Below, one piece after another: positions 25,856 to 35,441 of a stretch of DNA of 64,000 nucleotides. The stretch is from the NCBI RefSeq assembly GCF_008629695.1, contig NZ_VWSH01000004.1, positions 1-64,000 on the forward strand, written 5' to 3'. The notes below the pieces were generated by a model that saw only the letters and a program-made list of their open reading frames with translations, made no database searches and was not told the DNA's origin. Both the position numbers and the translations under genes were made by a program. Numbering within the stretch: position 1 is the stretch's first letter; every line of letters begins with the position of its first letter. This stretch comes from Taibaiella lutea (lineage in GTDB: Bacteria; Bacteroidota; Bacteroidia; Chitinophagales; Chitinophagaceae).

Positions 25856-27316
25856 ATGAAAGCACAAACAACATTTACGAAAGTCTTAAAGACTAAGAAC
25901 TTACAACTTGCCGCAGGCCTGGTTGTTGCTATGACATTTTCTAATCATTTAAATGCTCAAAACAATACATCTTACTCTGATAATGATTTTCCTATAGGGG
26001 GAACTAATAACTGTGCAATAGGAGTAGCAGCAATATCCTCAGGTTTTACAACTACAGGAAACACAGCTGTAGGTAGTCGGACACTTACTAATACTTCAGG
26101 TAATGATAATGTTGCAATAGGCAATCATGCGCTTCATAATAGTTCTACTGGAAATAACAACGCAGCCAACGGCTCTAATGTTCTTTTTAAAAATACCACT
26201 GGTTCCAGTAATGTGGCAAATGGTGCCAATGCAATGTATTCCAATACAGTAGGGACTTACAATACAGCAACTGGCGCCAAAGCACTTTATGCTAATACTG
26301 TTGCTAACCGGAATAGTGCCTTTGGTTGGGAAGCACTTGTTGCCGCAAACGGAAATCATAACGCCGCATTTGGGTTTAGGGCCCTGTTTAAAAATACATC
26401 AGGTTCCGAAAATACAGGTTGTGGTACAGGGGCTCTTGGTTCTAATACTACCGGAGCCGGTAACAGCAGTCTGGGAACCTGGTCTGATGTGGGGGCAGGT
26501 AATTTATCAAACGCAACCGCTATAGGCTATACATCTTTGGTAAACGCAAGCAACAAAGTAAGAATAGGTAATGCTTCTGTAACGGTAATTGAAGGGCAGG
26601 TTGCTTATTCATGGCCTTCGGATGGACGTTTTAAAACAAACGTAAAGGAAGAAGATGTAAAAGGGTTGGAATTCATCAAAAAACTAAGGCCGGTGGTATA
26701 TAATTTCGACACCAGAAAATTTACAGAATTCTGGACAAAGAATATGCCTGAAGATGTTCGCAAAGAGCATTTGAACCAGGATTTCACCGCTTCTACCAAT
26801 GTACGCCAAAGTGGATTTATTGCCCAGGAAGTGGAAAGTGCAGCAAAAGAAGCTAATTATGATTTTAATGGTGTACACGTTCCTGAGAATGAAAATGATA
26901 ATTACAGTCTTGCTTACGCCGAATTTGTAGTTCCTTTGGTAAAAGCAGTTCAGGAACAGCAAAAAATAATAGAGGGTTTGCAGCAACAAATAAATGACAT
27001 GCAAAAAGGCCAGGGAAGCGCTACAGGAATAGGTAATTCTTTATCTGTTACAGGTGCATCTATGGATCAGAATGTGCCTAATCCTTTTTCTACTGAAACA
27101 GTTATCAGCTTTAATTTGCCAAATCAGATTGGTAATGCATATATGACCGTTTACGATTTATCGGGCAGGCAAATTAAAACGTTGCCGATCAGCAAACGCG
27201 GAGCTTCTTCTATTACTATCACATCCGATCAGCTGGAAGCAGGGATGTATATTTATTCAATAGTGGCAGATGGAAAAATTGTAGATTCCAAAAGAATGGT
27301 GGTAACAGGTAAATAA
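25856..27316 (+). CDS. YadA-like head / S74 chaperone / T9SS surface protein, paralogue
   Basis: The 486-residue paralogue of the preceding gene has the same order: signal peptide (to SNHLNAQ), a longer head with more repeats (NVAIGNHALHNSSTGNN, NTATGAKALYANTVANRN, NAAFGFRALFKNTSG), the S74 site SDGRFK (Ser255, Lys260), a coiled coil and the T9SS sorting domain. Heads differ considerably, while the last 100 codons are almost identical at the nucleotide level, including silent positions. This points to recent gene conversion or a selected shared sorting end. They may form homo- or hetero-trimeric surface fibres; this is inference. Confidence 0.85.
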   Translation: MKAQTTFTKVLKTKNLQLAAGLVVAMTFSNHLNAQNNTSYSDNDFPIGGTNNCAIGVAAISSGFTTTGNTAVGSRTLTNTSGNDNVAIGNHALHNSSTGNNNAANGSNVLFKNTTGSSNVANGANAMYSNTVGTYNTATGAKALYANTVANRNSAFGWEALVAANGNHNAAFGFRALFKNTSGSENTGCGTGALGSNTTGAGNSSLGTWSDVGAGNLSNATAIGYTSLVNASNKVRIGNASVTVIEGQVAYSWPSDGRFKTNVKEEDVKGLEFIKKLRPVVYNFDTRKFTEFWTKNMPEDVRKEHLNQDFTASTNVRQSGFIAQEVESAAKEANYDFNGVHVPENENDNYSLAYAEFVVPLVKAVQEQQKIIEGLQQQINDMQKGQGSATGIGNSLSVTGASMDQNVPNPFSTETVISFNLPNQIGNAYMTVYDLSGRQIKTLPISKRGASSITITSDQLEAGMYIYSIVADGKIVDSKRMVVTGK

Positions 27317-27334
27317 TTGTTTTTAATAAAAGTA

Positions 27335-27374
27335 AAAAGCCGCTCAACAAAAACATTGAGCGGCTTTTATTTTT
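27335..27374 (+). terminator. Terminator of second S74 gene
   Basis: The stem AAAAGCCGCTCAA / TTGAGCGGCTTTT is followed by ATTTTTG. It shares its stem sequence with the terminator of the first S74 gene. Confidence 0.85.
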
Positions 27375-27402
27375 GTATTTATTTTCTGGCAAAACCTCCT
27401 GA

Positions 27403-27720
27403 TTAAATTACCACTGCAGTGCCGGAAGTAACCACCATCATCATGCCGTTTCCGGCTCCCAATGTTTCATAATCAACTTTTACACCGACAATTGCATTGG
27501 CGCCTGCCTGCTCGGCACGTTCCCTCATCTCTCTCAGCGATGTTTCACGTGCTTCCATCATCACCCTTTCGTAGGCGCCGCTTCTTCCGCCTATAATGTC
27601 ACGAATACCTGCAAGTATATCTTTAAAGATATTAGCGCCAATAATGGTCTCGCCAAAAACAATACCCTTATATTCTTTAACAGGCTGACCTTCTATATTA
27701 TTTGTAGTGGAAATAATCAT
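27403..27720 (-). CDS. YbjQ / UPF0145 family protein
   Basis: The 105-residue protein matches the YbjQ pattern: [20 protein letters not shown], then [20 protein letters not shown], the helix [20 protein letters not shown], and [16 protein letters not shown]. The family folds as a pentameric ring once described as heavy-metal-binding; its cellular role is not established. It is cytoplasmic and complete in length. It is convergent with the second S74 gene and divergent from mvaB. Confidence 0.92.
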   Translation of the reverse strand: MIISTTNNIEGQPVKEYKGIVFGETIIGANIFKDILAGIRDIIGGRSGAYERVMMEARETSLREMRERAEQAGANAIVGVKVDYETLGAGNGMMMVVTSGTAVVI

Positions 27721-27814
27721 AACACATTCAAGATTTTATTAGTAAAAATATCGATTAACTTTGACAAACAAATCATTCTTTAAAAAATAAATTATCATAG
27801 ATAATTGCAAGATT

Positions 27815-28669
27815 ATGTCAGGATTCACAACAGTAGAATGCCCGCGTGATGCGATGCAGGGCTGGGAGCACTTTATACCTACAGAAAAGAAAATAGCTTA
27901 TCTGAATCAGTTGCTGAAAGTTGGTTTCGATGTATTGGATTTCGGTTCTTTCGTCAGTTCAAAAGCTATTCCGCAATTAGCCGATACACATGAGGTAGTC
28001 CGCAAACTGGATATGAGCAATACTCAAACCAAATTATTGGCGATCATTGCAAACACACGTGGCGCACAGGATGCAGTACAGTACGACGAAATCAGCTACC
28101 TTGGTTTTCCTTTCTCTATTTCGGAAACATTTCAACTGCGCAATACCAATAAAACCATTTTGGAATCATTAAAGCAAGTAGAGGAAATCCAGCAGCTTTG
28201 TATAGCGCACAATAAAAAATTAGTGATATACATTTCGATGGGTTTCGGTAATCCTTATGGTGATGCGTACAGTACGGAAATTGCCATCCATTGGTTTAAA
28301 AAACTAAATGAAATGGGTATTGAAATCATTGCAATGTCCGATACAGTCGGTGTTGCAAAACCCGATACTATCGAATATATTTATAAACATCTGGTTCCCG
28401 AATTTCCGGGTGTAGCTATCGGTGCGCATTTTCATTCAACTCCGGATGCATGGGAAGAGAAACTGGATGCAGCATATAAAAATGGTTGCCGCCGGTATGA
28501 CAGCTCTATAAAAGGCATCGGCGGTTGCCCGATGGCCGAAGATGATTTGGTAGGAAATATCGCCACGGAAAATGTTTTGCAATGGGCAATGAAAAATAAT
28601 ATTGACCTCAACCTGAACAGAGATGAATTTGCAAAATCAATGATAATGGCAAATGAAGTTTTTATTTAA
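27815..28669 (+). CDS. mvaB: Hydroxymethylglutaryl-CoA lyase
   Basis: HMG-CoA lyase splits HMG-CoA to acetyl-CoA and acetoacetate, the last step of leucine breakdown. The 284-residue TIM-barrel protein has the Arg-bearing start VECPRDAMQGWEHFIPT, the metal-binding His pair in GAHFHSTPD, and the catalytic-cysteine loop IGGCPMAEDDLVGNIATE. The loop differs from the classic GGCPYAPGA, so a related aldol-type lyase remains possible. No other leucine-degradation genes are near. A TAACTTTG box (27756-27763) may be its -7 promoter element. Confidence 0.88.
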   Translation: MSGFTTVECPRDAMQGWEHFIPTEKKIAYLNQLLKVGFDVLDFGSFVSSKAIPQLADTHEVVRKLDMSNTQTKLLAIIANTRGAQDAVQYDEISYLGFPFSISETFQLRNTNKTILESLKQVEEIQQLCIAHNKKLVIYISMGFGNPYGDAYSTEIAIHWFKKLNEMGIEIIAMSDTVGVAKPDTIEYIYKHLVPEFPGVAIGAHFHSTPDAWEEKLDAAYKNGCRRYDSSIKGIGGCPMAEDDLVGNIATENVLQWAMKNNIDLNLNRDEFAKSMIMANEVFI

Positions 28670-28677
28670 ATAAGACA

Positions 28678-28710
28678 ATCCTGCAAGGTTTTAAAAACCT
28701 TATAGGACTT
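28678..28710. repeat. Decayed dispersed palindrome (AAGGTTTTAAAAACCTT)
   Basis: CCTGCAAGGTTTT faces AAAACCTTATAGG imperfectly, with a plan similar to the palindrome at 10028-10060. It lies just after mvaB and may also serve as its transcript end. Confidence 0.5.
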
Positions 28711-28777
28711 AACCGGAGGTATGATATTTGATTCCAATCCATCGCTGACAGATAATTAATAGTATGATAAAATCAGG

Positions 28778-28810
28778 TTTGTACCGCCTTGGGAAATTTG
28801 GTTATATTTG
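28778..28810 (+). promoter_or_regulatory. Bacteroidota-type promoter for the DinB-like gene
   Basis: TTTG at 28778-28781 and a perfect TAnnTTTG box (TATATTTG) at 28803-28810 are separated by 21 bp, as expected for the -33/-7 promoters of this phylum. The start codon follows 40 bp later. Confidence 0.6.
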
Positions 28811-28850
28811 AATAAGTAACTCCATTTAATCAACTTCAAAAACTAAAGAC

Positions 28851-29354
28851 ATGATCGTACAATCCCTTCTTGGTGAATTCCTGCATGAAGCAGAAAACAC
28901 GCGTAAATTATTGAATGCAATACCTGACGATGCTTTAGATTGGAAACCAAGTGAAACCAGTTGGACAACAGGACAGTTGGCAAGCCATATTGCTGAAATA
29001 TATAACTGGTATGATGTCACTTTACATCAGGATGTGTTTGATATGGCTACTTATAAGTATGATAAAGGAGATATCAGCAAAGCTTCCAACATTGTTGCAA
29101 AATTTGAAGAAAATGTAAAGAAAGCACAGGAAAGCCTTGAAGCTGCAAAAGATGAAAACATGATGAACGAATGGAAAATGACAATGGGCAGCGATGAACC
29201 TGTTTTTCCGGTAATGCCGCGCGCCATAGTTGCAAGAGGCTTTTTGATGAACCACTTATATCATCATCGTGGAGAAATGATTGTTTACCTGCGCTCTACC
29301 GGAAATAAAGTACCTGGTCTGTACGGACCAACGTACGAAGAAAGCATGAGATAA
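28851..29354 (+). CDS. DinB-like four-helix-bundle protein
   Basis: The 167-residue protein has the DinB/YfiT layout: an N-terminal helix with LLGEFLHEAENTRKLLNAIP, DALDWKPSETSWTTGQLASH giving the first His ligand, and the C-terminal NHLYHHRGEM giving the other two. These three histidines usually bind a metal. Family members include thiol-dependent metal-S-transferases, but the specific substrate is unknown. It is monocistronic, with a promoter and a bidirectional terminator. Confidence 0.9.
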   Translation: MIVQSLLGEFLHEAENTRKLLNAIPDDALDWKPSETSWTTGQLASHIAEIYNWYDVTLHQDVFDMATYKYDKGDISKASNIVAKFEENVKKAQESLEAAKDENMMNEWKMTMGSDEPVFPVMPRAIVARGFLMNHLYHHRGEMIVYLRSTGNKVPGLYGPTYEESMR

Positions 29355-29368
29355 TTTTTCTGCTGAAT

Positions 29369-29409
29369 AAAAAATAAACGCCTTTGACATTCAAAGGCGT
29401 TTATTTTTT
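29369..29409. terminator. Bidirectional terminator
   Basis: The 19-bp perfect stem (AAAAAATAAACGCCTTTGA and its complement) has a three-base loop and A/T tracts on both sides. It lies between the convergent DinB-like and YciI-like genes. Confidence 0.87.
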
Positions 29410-29418
29410 TAATATCCC

Positions 29419-29715
29419 TTACCCCTGTTTTAAAGCTGCGCTCATCTGATAAATTTCATAATTGCTCATACCATTTGCCGGGTCATTGGCAATTAAATGA
29501 TCCAGATATTCTTTACTGTCAACCGCAGCCACTGCAATGCCATAAATACCATTTGGATCAAAAACAGGCCCCTGAACAATTATTGTGCCATCATTTACAT
29601 AAGGCAGCCAATAAGCAATATGCTCTTCCATAATAAGCCTTTCATCAAATGTCATGTCAGTGCCGAAAGTTGGCCTTGGCGGATTCAGTTTTAAAAAGAA
29701 ATATTGTTTGTTCAT
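29419..29715 (-). CDS. YciI-like protein
   Basis: The 98-residue protein has the ferredoxin-like YCII pattern: YFFLKLNPPRPTFGTDMT, EEHIAYWLPYVNDGTIIVQG with a conserved His, and the closing AVDSKEYLDHLIANDP, where the Asp/His pair would form the putative active site. The biochemical role of this family is unproven. It is cytoplasmic. The DNA upstream of its start is a long AT-rich gap. Confidence 0.85.
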   Translation of the reverse strand: MNKQYFFLKLNPPRPTFGTDMTFDERLIMEEHIAYWLPYVNDGTIIVQGPVFDPNGIYGIAVAAVDSKEYLDHLIANDPANGMSNYEIYQMSAALKQG

Positions 29716-29880
29716 TGCTGATATTGATAAATTTAAGTGCGAAATTTCCTGCTCCGGACAATTGTGTTTGGAATTTGTGGCTAAGTTAATGACATTGCCA
29801 TTGAATTGTATTGATTTGACAGATATGAACCTATTTTGATACTATTATTATCATGAAAGTGAATTTATTTAATTTAAATG

Positions 29881-29985
29881 TAAATTTAATCGTCAAATTA
29901 ATTAATTAAATTACCAAATAAGTTAATAAAATTACCAAATTAGTTAATTAAATTGCTAAATAAGTTAATTATAGTAACAAATTTG
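29881..29985. repeat. 21-bp tandem array, AT-rich, upstream of the metallopeptidase gene
   Basis: Five units start at 29881, 29902, 29923, 29944 and 29965, exactly 21 bp apart; the core is TTAATTAAATTACCAAATAAG minus its last base (20 shown: TTAATTAAATTACCAAATAA). Two weaker units continue to about 30027. The unit is unrelated in sequence to the other arrays but has the same length. The remainder of the 29716-30254 gap is AT-rich and shows no gene. Confidence 0.85.
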
Positions 29986-30254
29986 ATGCTATGATTGAAA
30001 AAAATGTTTAATGAATTGAATTGACGTTCCATAAAATTGCATCTATATACTATTAAGGTAGAATGAAAACAGAGATGCCGGATAGCAAAGCTTTGAGAGC
30101 TTAAGTTTAACGATATGGAATAAATGTCTCTTTAGATTACATTGAAATATTCTTCCGATTTAAATATTTATTTCTCAAGCATAATTTAAATATCAGTAAA
30201 ATTGAATAAATTGCACATCGCAAAAATTATAAAATTCTAATTATTAATCAGTAA

Positions 30255-32525
30255 ATGAGAAAAACGACCTTTTGGAGCATGACTTCATGCTTGATTGCTA
30301 TGGCATTTATTACGCCATCTGTTAGTAATGCACAGCATAAGAGTGTGATAGGCATCAATATTGCTAATGAGAAGCAGCTGCACAACATCACATCTTATTC
30401 CCTATTTGAAAAAAGCAGTTTTTCCGATGCGGCCATAAATAAAGAAATTAAGAATGTTGTTTACCTTAAACTAAACAAACAAGTACTGCAAAAAATAATG
30501 GATGATAAAAATGCGTTGATTTCTATTGCTTTACCTTCAAATGATGGCGGAACAAAACAATTGACGCTTAATAATTATAATATCCTTGATGAAGGATTTA
30601 AAGTATATGAAAGAGGTGCAGATGGAATTAAAAAAGCTGTGAATGTGCCAATGGGCCAATTTTACAGGGGCATTGTAGAAGGTGCTGCAAATTCCCTTGC
30701 CGGTTTCACCTTTCAGAATAATAGTGTTGCCGCCGTATTCAGCACTGTTGATGATGGTAATTACAACCTTGTCTTAAATTACCATAATCCGGGAGCTGAT
30801 AATGATGAATATATTTTATTTCGTGAAAGAGATATAGTAAATGGTAAAGGATTCAAATGCGGTGTTGATGAATCTGCAAATAGCATTAAAGTGAATGATG
30901 AAGGTGACGCCGCCGGTAAAAATGCCTTTAACAGCTGCCATAAACTAAGGGTATCTATGCATGGCGATTATAAATTGTATCAGAGAAACGGCAGTAATCT
31001 GGCTAATTCAACAGCTTATTTAACCTTGCTCTTCAATATGGATGCGATATTATACAATAATGAAGGTATTAATGCCGTATTGTCTGAAATCGTTGTCCAT
31101 ACAGCACCAGACGGATATACTTTTGGTGGCTCTGATGAAGTATTGGTAAAATTTGCCGCAGAAACACTGACAAACTTTGACGGCGACATTGCTCAGATGG
31201 TAACGGGCTACAGGCAAAACGGCTGGGCTCCTTTAGGTGGCCTTGCCTGGATCGATGTATTATGTCAGGCGCCTTTCAAACAAATTGATCAGCAATCCGG
31301 AGATACTATTTGGGTCGGACCGTATAGTATGGTTGATAACAACATTATAAACGATATTGAACAAGTCCCCGTTTATTCCTGGGACGTAGAAGCCTCCACG
31401 CATGAAATGGGTCATAACATCGGTTCTCCGCATACGCAAAGCTGTACCTGGCCCGGCGGTGCAATAGATGATTGTTATCCTGTAGAAGGTAGTTGTTCTC
31501 CCGGCCCTCACCCCGGCCCTAATGAAGGAACTATTATGAGTTATTGCCACCTGGATAATTCTGTAGGTATCGGATTTGCATTCGGTTTCGGACCATTACC
31601 GGGCAATAGAATCAGAAGCAGAATTGCATCCAAATCTTGCCTTTCGTCCTTCAAACCTACTACTACATTAACCGTTGCGAATACAGAAAGAATTGCAAAC
31701 CGTCAATGTAATGATGGTGACTGGACTTATTTCTACTATGATAATAATACTGCTGATGAGACTGATGATGAATTACTGTTAATGCTGGATGCCAACGGAC
31801 AGAGTATCGGTGATGTGGACGTAACGGGTATGGTAGTGAAAATGACAACACAAGGTTATGGCAGCAATACAGGAAGAGCAACTACAGCGCCTTACGGAAC
31901 AGGAAGCTGGACAGAGTTTAACAGAACATGGAGCGTAACATTGCCTTCTTCAGTAACACAACCTGACGCTGCGGTAGGCGTTCGTTTTCCTTATACCAAT
32001 CAGGATGTGCTGGATGTAAAAGGTACTTATGCCAATGCTACGGAAACCACATTAAAAGTCGTGACATTCAATAATCAGGCTGCAGCCGGAAGTCCGGCAA
32101 CAGCAACATCAAATGATGTGAATTTTTATACCAATACTACAGGTTCTGCAAGTGCGACCAAATGGAAAAAAGGAACAGTTGGTAACTATAATTACGCAGA
32201 GTTTATAACCAACTCCGGTATTTTTGGTGGCAGCATGGGCTTCAAAGATGGCGAAACTGCGATAGGCAACGTAAAAGAAACGGGTGTATTGTCAATTTAT
32301 CCTAATCCGGCATATTCAGTGTTAAATGTTCAGGTACCGGAAAACCTTAAAGCAAATGAATCGATCATTACCATCGTTGATAATCTTGGCAGAGTTATGA
32401 ACGTGAATGCAAATAAAAACGGCAACCGTCTTTCTATTGATATTTCCCAATTGAGCGCAGGTGTTTATTGCATTCGTCTGTTAAATAACGGACAAGGCTT
32501 TAATGGCTATTTTGTGAAAAAATAA
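30255..32525 (+). CDS. Secreted reprolysin-like zinc metallopeptidase with T9SS domain
   Basis: The 756-residue protein has a signal peptide (to SVSNAQ), a propeptide-like region (about 25-225), and a metzincin catalytic domain with the full zinc motif HEMGHNIGSPH (His383, Glu384, His387, His393), followed by the Met-turn sequence TIMSYC. A beta-sandwich region (about 465-670) and a T9SS sorting domain (from LSIYPNPAYSVLNVQ, about 680) complete it. The M12B-type catalytic domain suggests an extracellular proprotein-processed endopeptidase. It is a single gene between a 21-bp array and a strong terminator. Confidence 0.9.
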   Translation: MRKTTFWSMTSCLIAMAFITPSVSNAQHKSVIGINIANEKQLHNITSYSLFEKSSFSDAAINKEIKNVVYLKLNKQVLQKIMDDKNALISIALPSNDGGTKQLTLNNYNILDEGFKVYERGADGIKKAVNVPMGQFYRGIVEGAANSLAGFTFQNNSVAAVFSTVDDGNYNLVLNYHNPGADNDEYILFRERDIVNGKGFKCGVDESANSIKVNDEGDAAGKNAFNSCHKLRVSMHGDYKLYQRNGSNLANSTAYLTLLFNMDAILYNNEGINAVLSEIVVHTAPDGYTFGGSDEVLVKFAAETLTNFDGDIAQMVTGYRQNGWAPLGGLAWIDVLCQAPFKQIDQQSGDTIWVGPYSMVDNNIINDIEQVPVYSWDVEASTHEMGHNIGSPHTQSCTWPGGAIDDCYPVEGSCSPGPHPGPNEGTIMSYCHLDNSVGIGFAFGFGPLPGNRIRSRIASKSCLSSFKPTTTLTVANTERIANRQCNDGDWTYFYYDNNTADETDDELLLMLDANGQSIGDVDVTGMVVKMTTQGYGSNTGRATTAPYGTGSWTEFNRTWSVTLPSSVTQPDAAVGVRFPYTNQDVLDVKGTYANATETTLKVVTFNNQAAAGSPATATSNDVNFYTNTTGSASATKWKKGTVGNYNYAEFITNSGIFGGSMGFKDGETAIGNVKETGVLSIYPNPAYSVLNVQVPENLKANESIITIVDNLGRVMNVNANKNGNRLSIDISQLSAGVYCIRLLNNGQGFNGYFVKK

Positions 32526-32550
32526 TTACTGTTATTCTTTACGCTTAATA

Positions 32551-32590
32551 ATAAAAGAGGATTTGGGTTTTAACCCAAATCCTCTTTTAT
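32551..32590 (+). terminator. Terminator of the metallopeptidase gene
   Basis: A perfect 19-bp stem (ATAAAAGAGGATTTGGGTT and its complement) with a two-base loop is followed by TTT. It may also act on the convergent transporter transcript. Confidence 0.85.
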
Positions 32591-32659
32591 TTTCTTTCAG
32601 CATTGCATATGCTCATTTGGCGCAACTCCAAATATATGCGTGAATTTAACCCGGGTTGA

Positions 32660-33607
32660 TCAGGAATTTTCTTCACGTAGTTCCGGAAATTTCCTTGCAT
32701 TATTTGCCATTGCCAATTGCCGTCTGCTTCTTTTGTTAATCACCCATACAGCCAATATACCTAACATACCGCCAACCATTGTGTTCCATCGTATCATTTC
32801 GCTGATGGCTATAAACGATGATAAAGCAGCGGCAAAGGGTACGATATAAATAAAAGTGCTTGTTTTTTCCGCTCCCATTTTTGTAGTGGCATAAAAGAAG
32901 AATGTAGTAGCAAGACCTGTATTTACGACAGCGTTGAAGAACATGTTGAGCCAGAACTTTATATCTCCTGCCATAATTATATGCCCGATAGCATGGAAAT
33001 CGACTAAAAATGAAAGCATTACAATGCAGCACAGATACATCCATAAGCTAAAGGCCAATGGCGAACCATAGCGGCTTGATTGGGCTGTAACCCTGCTCAG
33101 TGTAGCCCAAACTAAAGTTGAACAAATAAAAAATAAATTTCCTGACTGAAAAATAAGTGTAATATGGTTCCATACACTCAGTAATATGCAACCGGCCAGC
33201 AAACCTACTGCCAGTCCTATAGCTTCCTTGGTATCCGGTTTCCTCTTTTTTATAATCAACACCAAAAGATAGGAAACGATAGGTGTCATAGTGGTTACTA
33301 ATACGCCTCCTGCACCGGGCATGCCTTTGAGTATGCCGGTGAAAAAAAGTATGCTGTACAATGCAATTAAAGCAGCTGCGAACAAAAGGGAAGGAAAGGC
33401 TTTTTTATTGATTGACAGCCTGACTCTCATTATCAGAAACAATATCAGCAAAGAAGTGAACGTGAAAATGAAACGCAGAAATGCAATTTCAAGTGGTTTG
33501 CCGTAATGTGACAGTACTTTTGCGCTTGGCCAGCTCATGCCCCATATCAGCATACTGACAATTACGCCTGTAATGAGGAAGCTTTTGGTTTTGGGAATTG
33601 GAAACAT
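32660..33607 (-). CDS. EamA/DMT-family transporter
   Basis: The 315-residue protein has ten predicted membrane helices in two EamA repeats: the first opens MLIWGMSWPSAKVLS and the second opens LFFICSTLVWATLSRVTAQS. The short basic C-terminus (NKRSRRQLAMANNARK) is cytoplasmic. DMT carriers of this type usually export amino acids or related metabolites; the substrate is not predictable. It is a single gene. Confidence 0.9.
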   Translation of the reverse strand: MFPIPKTKSFLITGVIVSMLIWGMSWPSAKVLSHYGKPLEIAFLRFIFTFTSLLILFLIMRVRLSINKKAFPSLLFAAALIALYSILFFTGILKGMPGAGGVLVTTMTPIVSYLLVLIIKKRKPDTKEAIGLAVGLLAGCILLSVWNHITLIFQSGNLFFICSTLVWATLSRVTAQSSRYGSPLAFSLWMYLCCIVMLSFLVDFHAIGHIIMAGDIKFWLNMFFNAVVNTGLATTFFFYATTKMGAEKTSTFIYIVPFAAALSSFIAISEMIRWNTMVGGMLGILAVWVINKRSRRQLAMANNARKFPELREENS

Positions 33608-33740
33608 GTGTGCGAAAATAATACAAGATTTTTATTTATTTTTTGCTTTGACATGCTTCTTTATGCAGTTTATGGAATAGCTGTTATACAGAATAGCAGC
33701 GGGTGCACAGAATTTCTTTAAGGAGAATATTATTAAAAAT

Positions 33741-33776
33741 AAACAGCCATTCCTTTGAAATGAGGAATGGCTGTTT
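33741..33776 (-). terminator. Terminator of the third POT gene
   Basis: The stem AAACAGCCATTCCT / AGGAATGGCTGTTT with an eight-base loop lies 25 bases after the POT stop codon and is followed by ATTTTTAATA on the minus strand. Confidence 0.75.
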
Positions 33777-33800
33777 GATAATACCGGATTATGGTTGTTT

Positions 33801-35360
33801 TTATTTTACTTCCTGCATTAATTTCTTAACCAATGGAGATATGATAATAAGGACGATTCCTGCAATCAATGCATATAATGCCAGTTGTTTATAGCCGTCA
33901 GTATATGTAATCAGCTTTTGAGCAAGACTGTCATTTTCTCCGCCTTTTGATAATCCTGCGCCAAGAATGCCTGCTACATATTGTCCGTAAGCACTTGCCA
34001 AAAACCACATACCCATCATAACACCCTGCAATGGTTTAGGCGATAATTTGGTCATGATAGAAAGTCCTATTGGTGATAAACATAGTTCCCCGAATGTAAT
34101 TACCAGATAGGCTACGGTAAACACATCAAGGCTTGCAATACCCGCAGTAGCAAAGAATTTGGTTGCAAAGAAAGTATAAAACGCACCTGCAAGGAAAATA
34201 AAACCTAAACCGAACTTTACTACTGTATTCGGTTCGATTTTCTTTTTAGCCATGCCAAGCCATATCAAGCCGACAATTGGTGCGAAGATGATTACGAATA
34301 AGGAATTGGCTGCGTTGTTTACACCGTTAGGGTCTAAAGTAAATACACCTAATAATTTGTCGTCAAGATTTTTCGCAGCAAATAAACTTAAAGAGCCTCC
34401 GCTTTGTTCAAAGAATGCCCAGAAAAGAATAGAGAATATGATAAACACCAAAGCTGCCATCAGTTTCTTACGCTCGGAAACAGAATATTTACTCATTTCA
34501 TAGAAAAGATAAATTAACGTGCATGGTCCGATGATATACATAAACCAGTCTGTATATTCTGTTTTGGCAACCATAGTCATTATTACAGGAATAATAGCCA
34601 GCGATCCAATGTAAACTGCATATTCATACCATTTCTTGCCATTGGATGGTTTAGCTGTCTGTATGCTTGCTACTTCAGGTTTAATGGTTTCGAAGCCTGA
34701 AGTTTCTTCCAGTTCTTTTTCCCTGCTATCATTCTTAAATGGAGAAAGACCAATAGGGCCAAGGCTTTTTTGAGTGAAGATGAATGTAAGCAAACTGATA
34801 GTCATTACGATACCAGCCAAACCAAAAGCAAGGTGCCATGAATAGTTTTTACCGATGGCAATACAAGCGTAACCTCCAATCAACGCTCCGATGTTGATGC
34901 CGGAATAGAAAAGGGAAAAGCCTGCATCTCTGCGTTCATCATTCTTTTTATATAATGAACCAACCATTGTGGAGATATTCGGCTTGAAAAAGCCTGTTCC
35001 TATAATAGTGAAACTAATACCTAAGAAGAAGAATTTTTCGGGATCGAATGATAATATCGCGCTTCCGACAATCATCAGAATCCCGCCCCAGAAAAGTGAT
35101 TTTCTGAAACCAAGGATTTTATCGGCAAACAAGCCGCCAATAAATGTAAAGGCATATACAAAAGCCTGTGTTGCTCCATATTGAAGATTGGCAACATCAT
35201 CTGCCATCATCAAATGCGTAACCATGAAATAAGTGAGCATGCCACGCATACCATAAAAACAGAAGCGTTCCCACATTTCACTGAAGAACAAATACCAAAG
35301 CTGTTTAGGGTACTTGCCTTTAAAATTTTGAATTTCGTCGAGCGTTAGTTGTTGTTCCAT
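33801..35360 (-). CDS. POT-family peptide:proton symporter (third of three)
   Basis: The 519-residue protein has the POT signature ExxERFxFYG (EMWERFCFYGMRG), and GFFKPNISTMVGSLY in helix 4-5. POT (PTR2) carriers import di- and tripeptides with protons through 12-14 membrane helices. The start MEQQLTLDEI is chosen because the 17 upstream codons (RGFFYFNNFIF) are AT-rich leader. It is preceded by a terminator, so it may have its own promoter although it lies in a row with two paralogues. Confidence 0.93.
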   Translation of the reverse strand: MEQQLTLDEIQNFKGKYPKQLWYLFFSEMWERFCFYGMRGMLTYFMVTHLMMADDVANLQYGATQAFVYAFTFIGGLFADKILGFRKSLFWGGILMIVGSAILSFDPEKFFFLGISFTIIGTGFFKPNISTMVGSLYKKNDERRDAGFSLFYSGINIGALIGGYACIAIGKNYSWHLAFGLAGIVMTISLLTFIFTQKSLGPIGLSPFKNDSREKELEETSGFETIKPEVASIQTAKPSNGKKWYEYAVYIGSLAIIPVIMTMVAKTEYTDWFMYIIGPCTLIYLFYEMSKYSVSERKKLMAALVFIIFSILFWAFFEQSGGSLSLFAAKNLDDKLLGVFTLDPNGVNNAANSLFVIIFAPIVGLIWLGMAKKKIEPNTVVKFGLGFIFLAGAFYTFFATKFFATAGIASLDVFTVAYLVITFGELCLSPIGLSIMTKLSPKPLQGVMMGMWFLASAYGQYVAGILGAGLSKGGENDSLAQKLITYTDGYKQLALYALIAGIVLIIISPLVKKLMQEVK

Positions 35361-35399
35361 ATAATTAACCTTTCTAAAAATAAAATTATTAAAATAAAA

Positions 35400-35427
35400 A
35401 AAGCCTCTCAAAAGCTTGAGAGGCTTT
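35400..35427 (-). terminator. Terminator between POT paralogues
   Basis: The stem AAAGCCTCTCAA / TTGAGAGGCTTT with a four-base loop is followed on the minus strand by a long TTTTTATTTTAATAATTTTA run, a very good intrinsic terminator for the second POT gene. Confidence 0.85.
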
Positions 35428-35441
35428 GCAATCAGTATATA

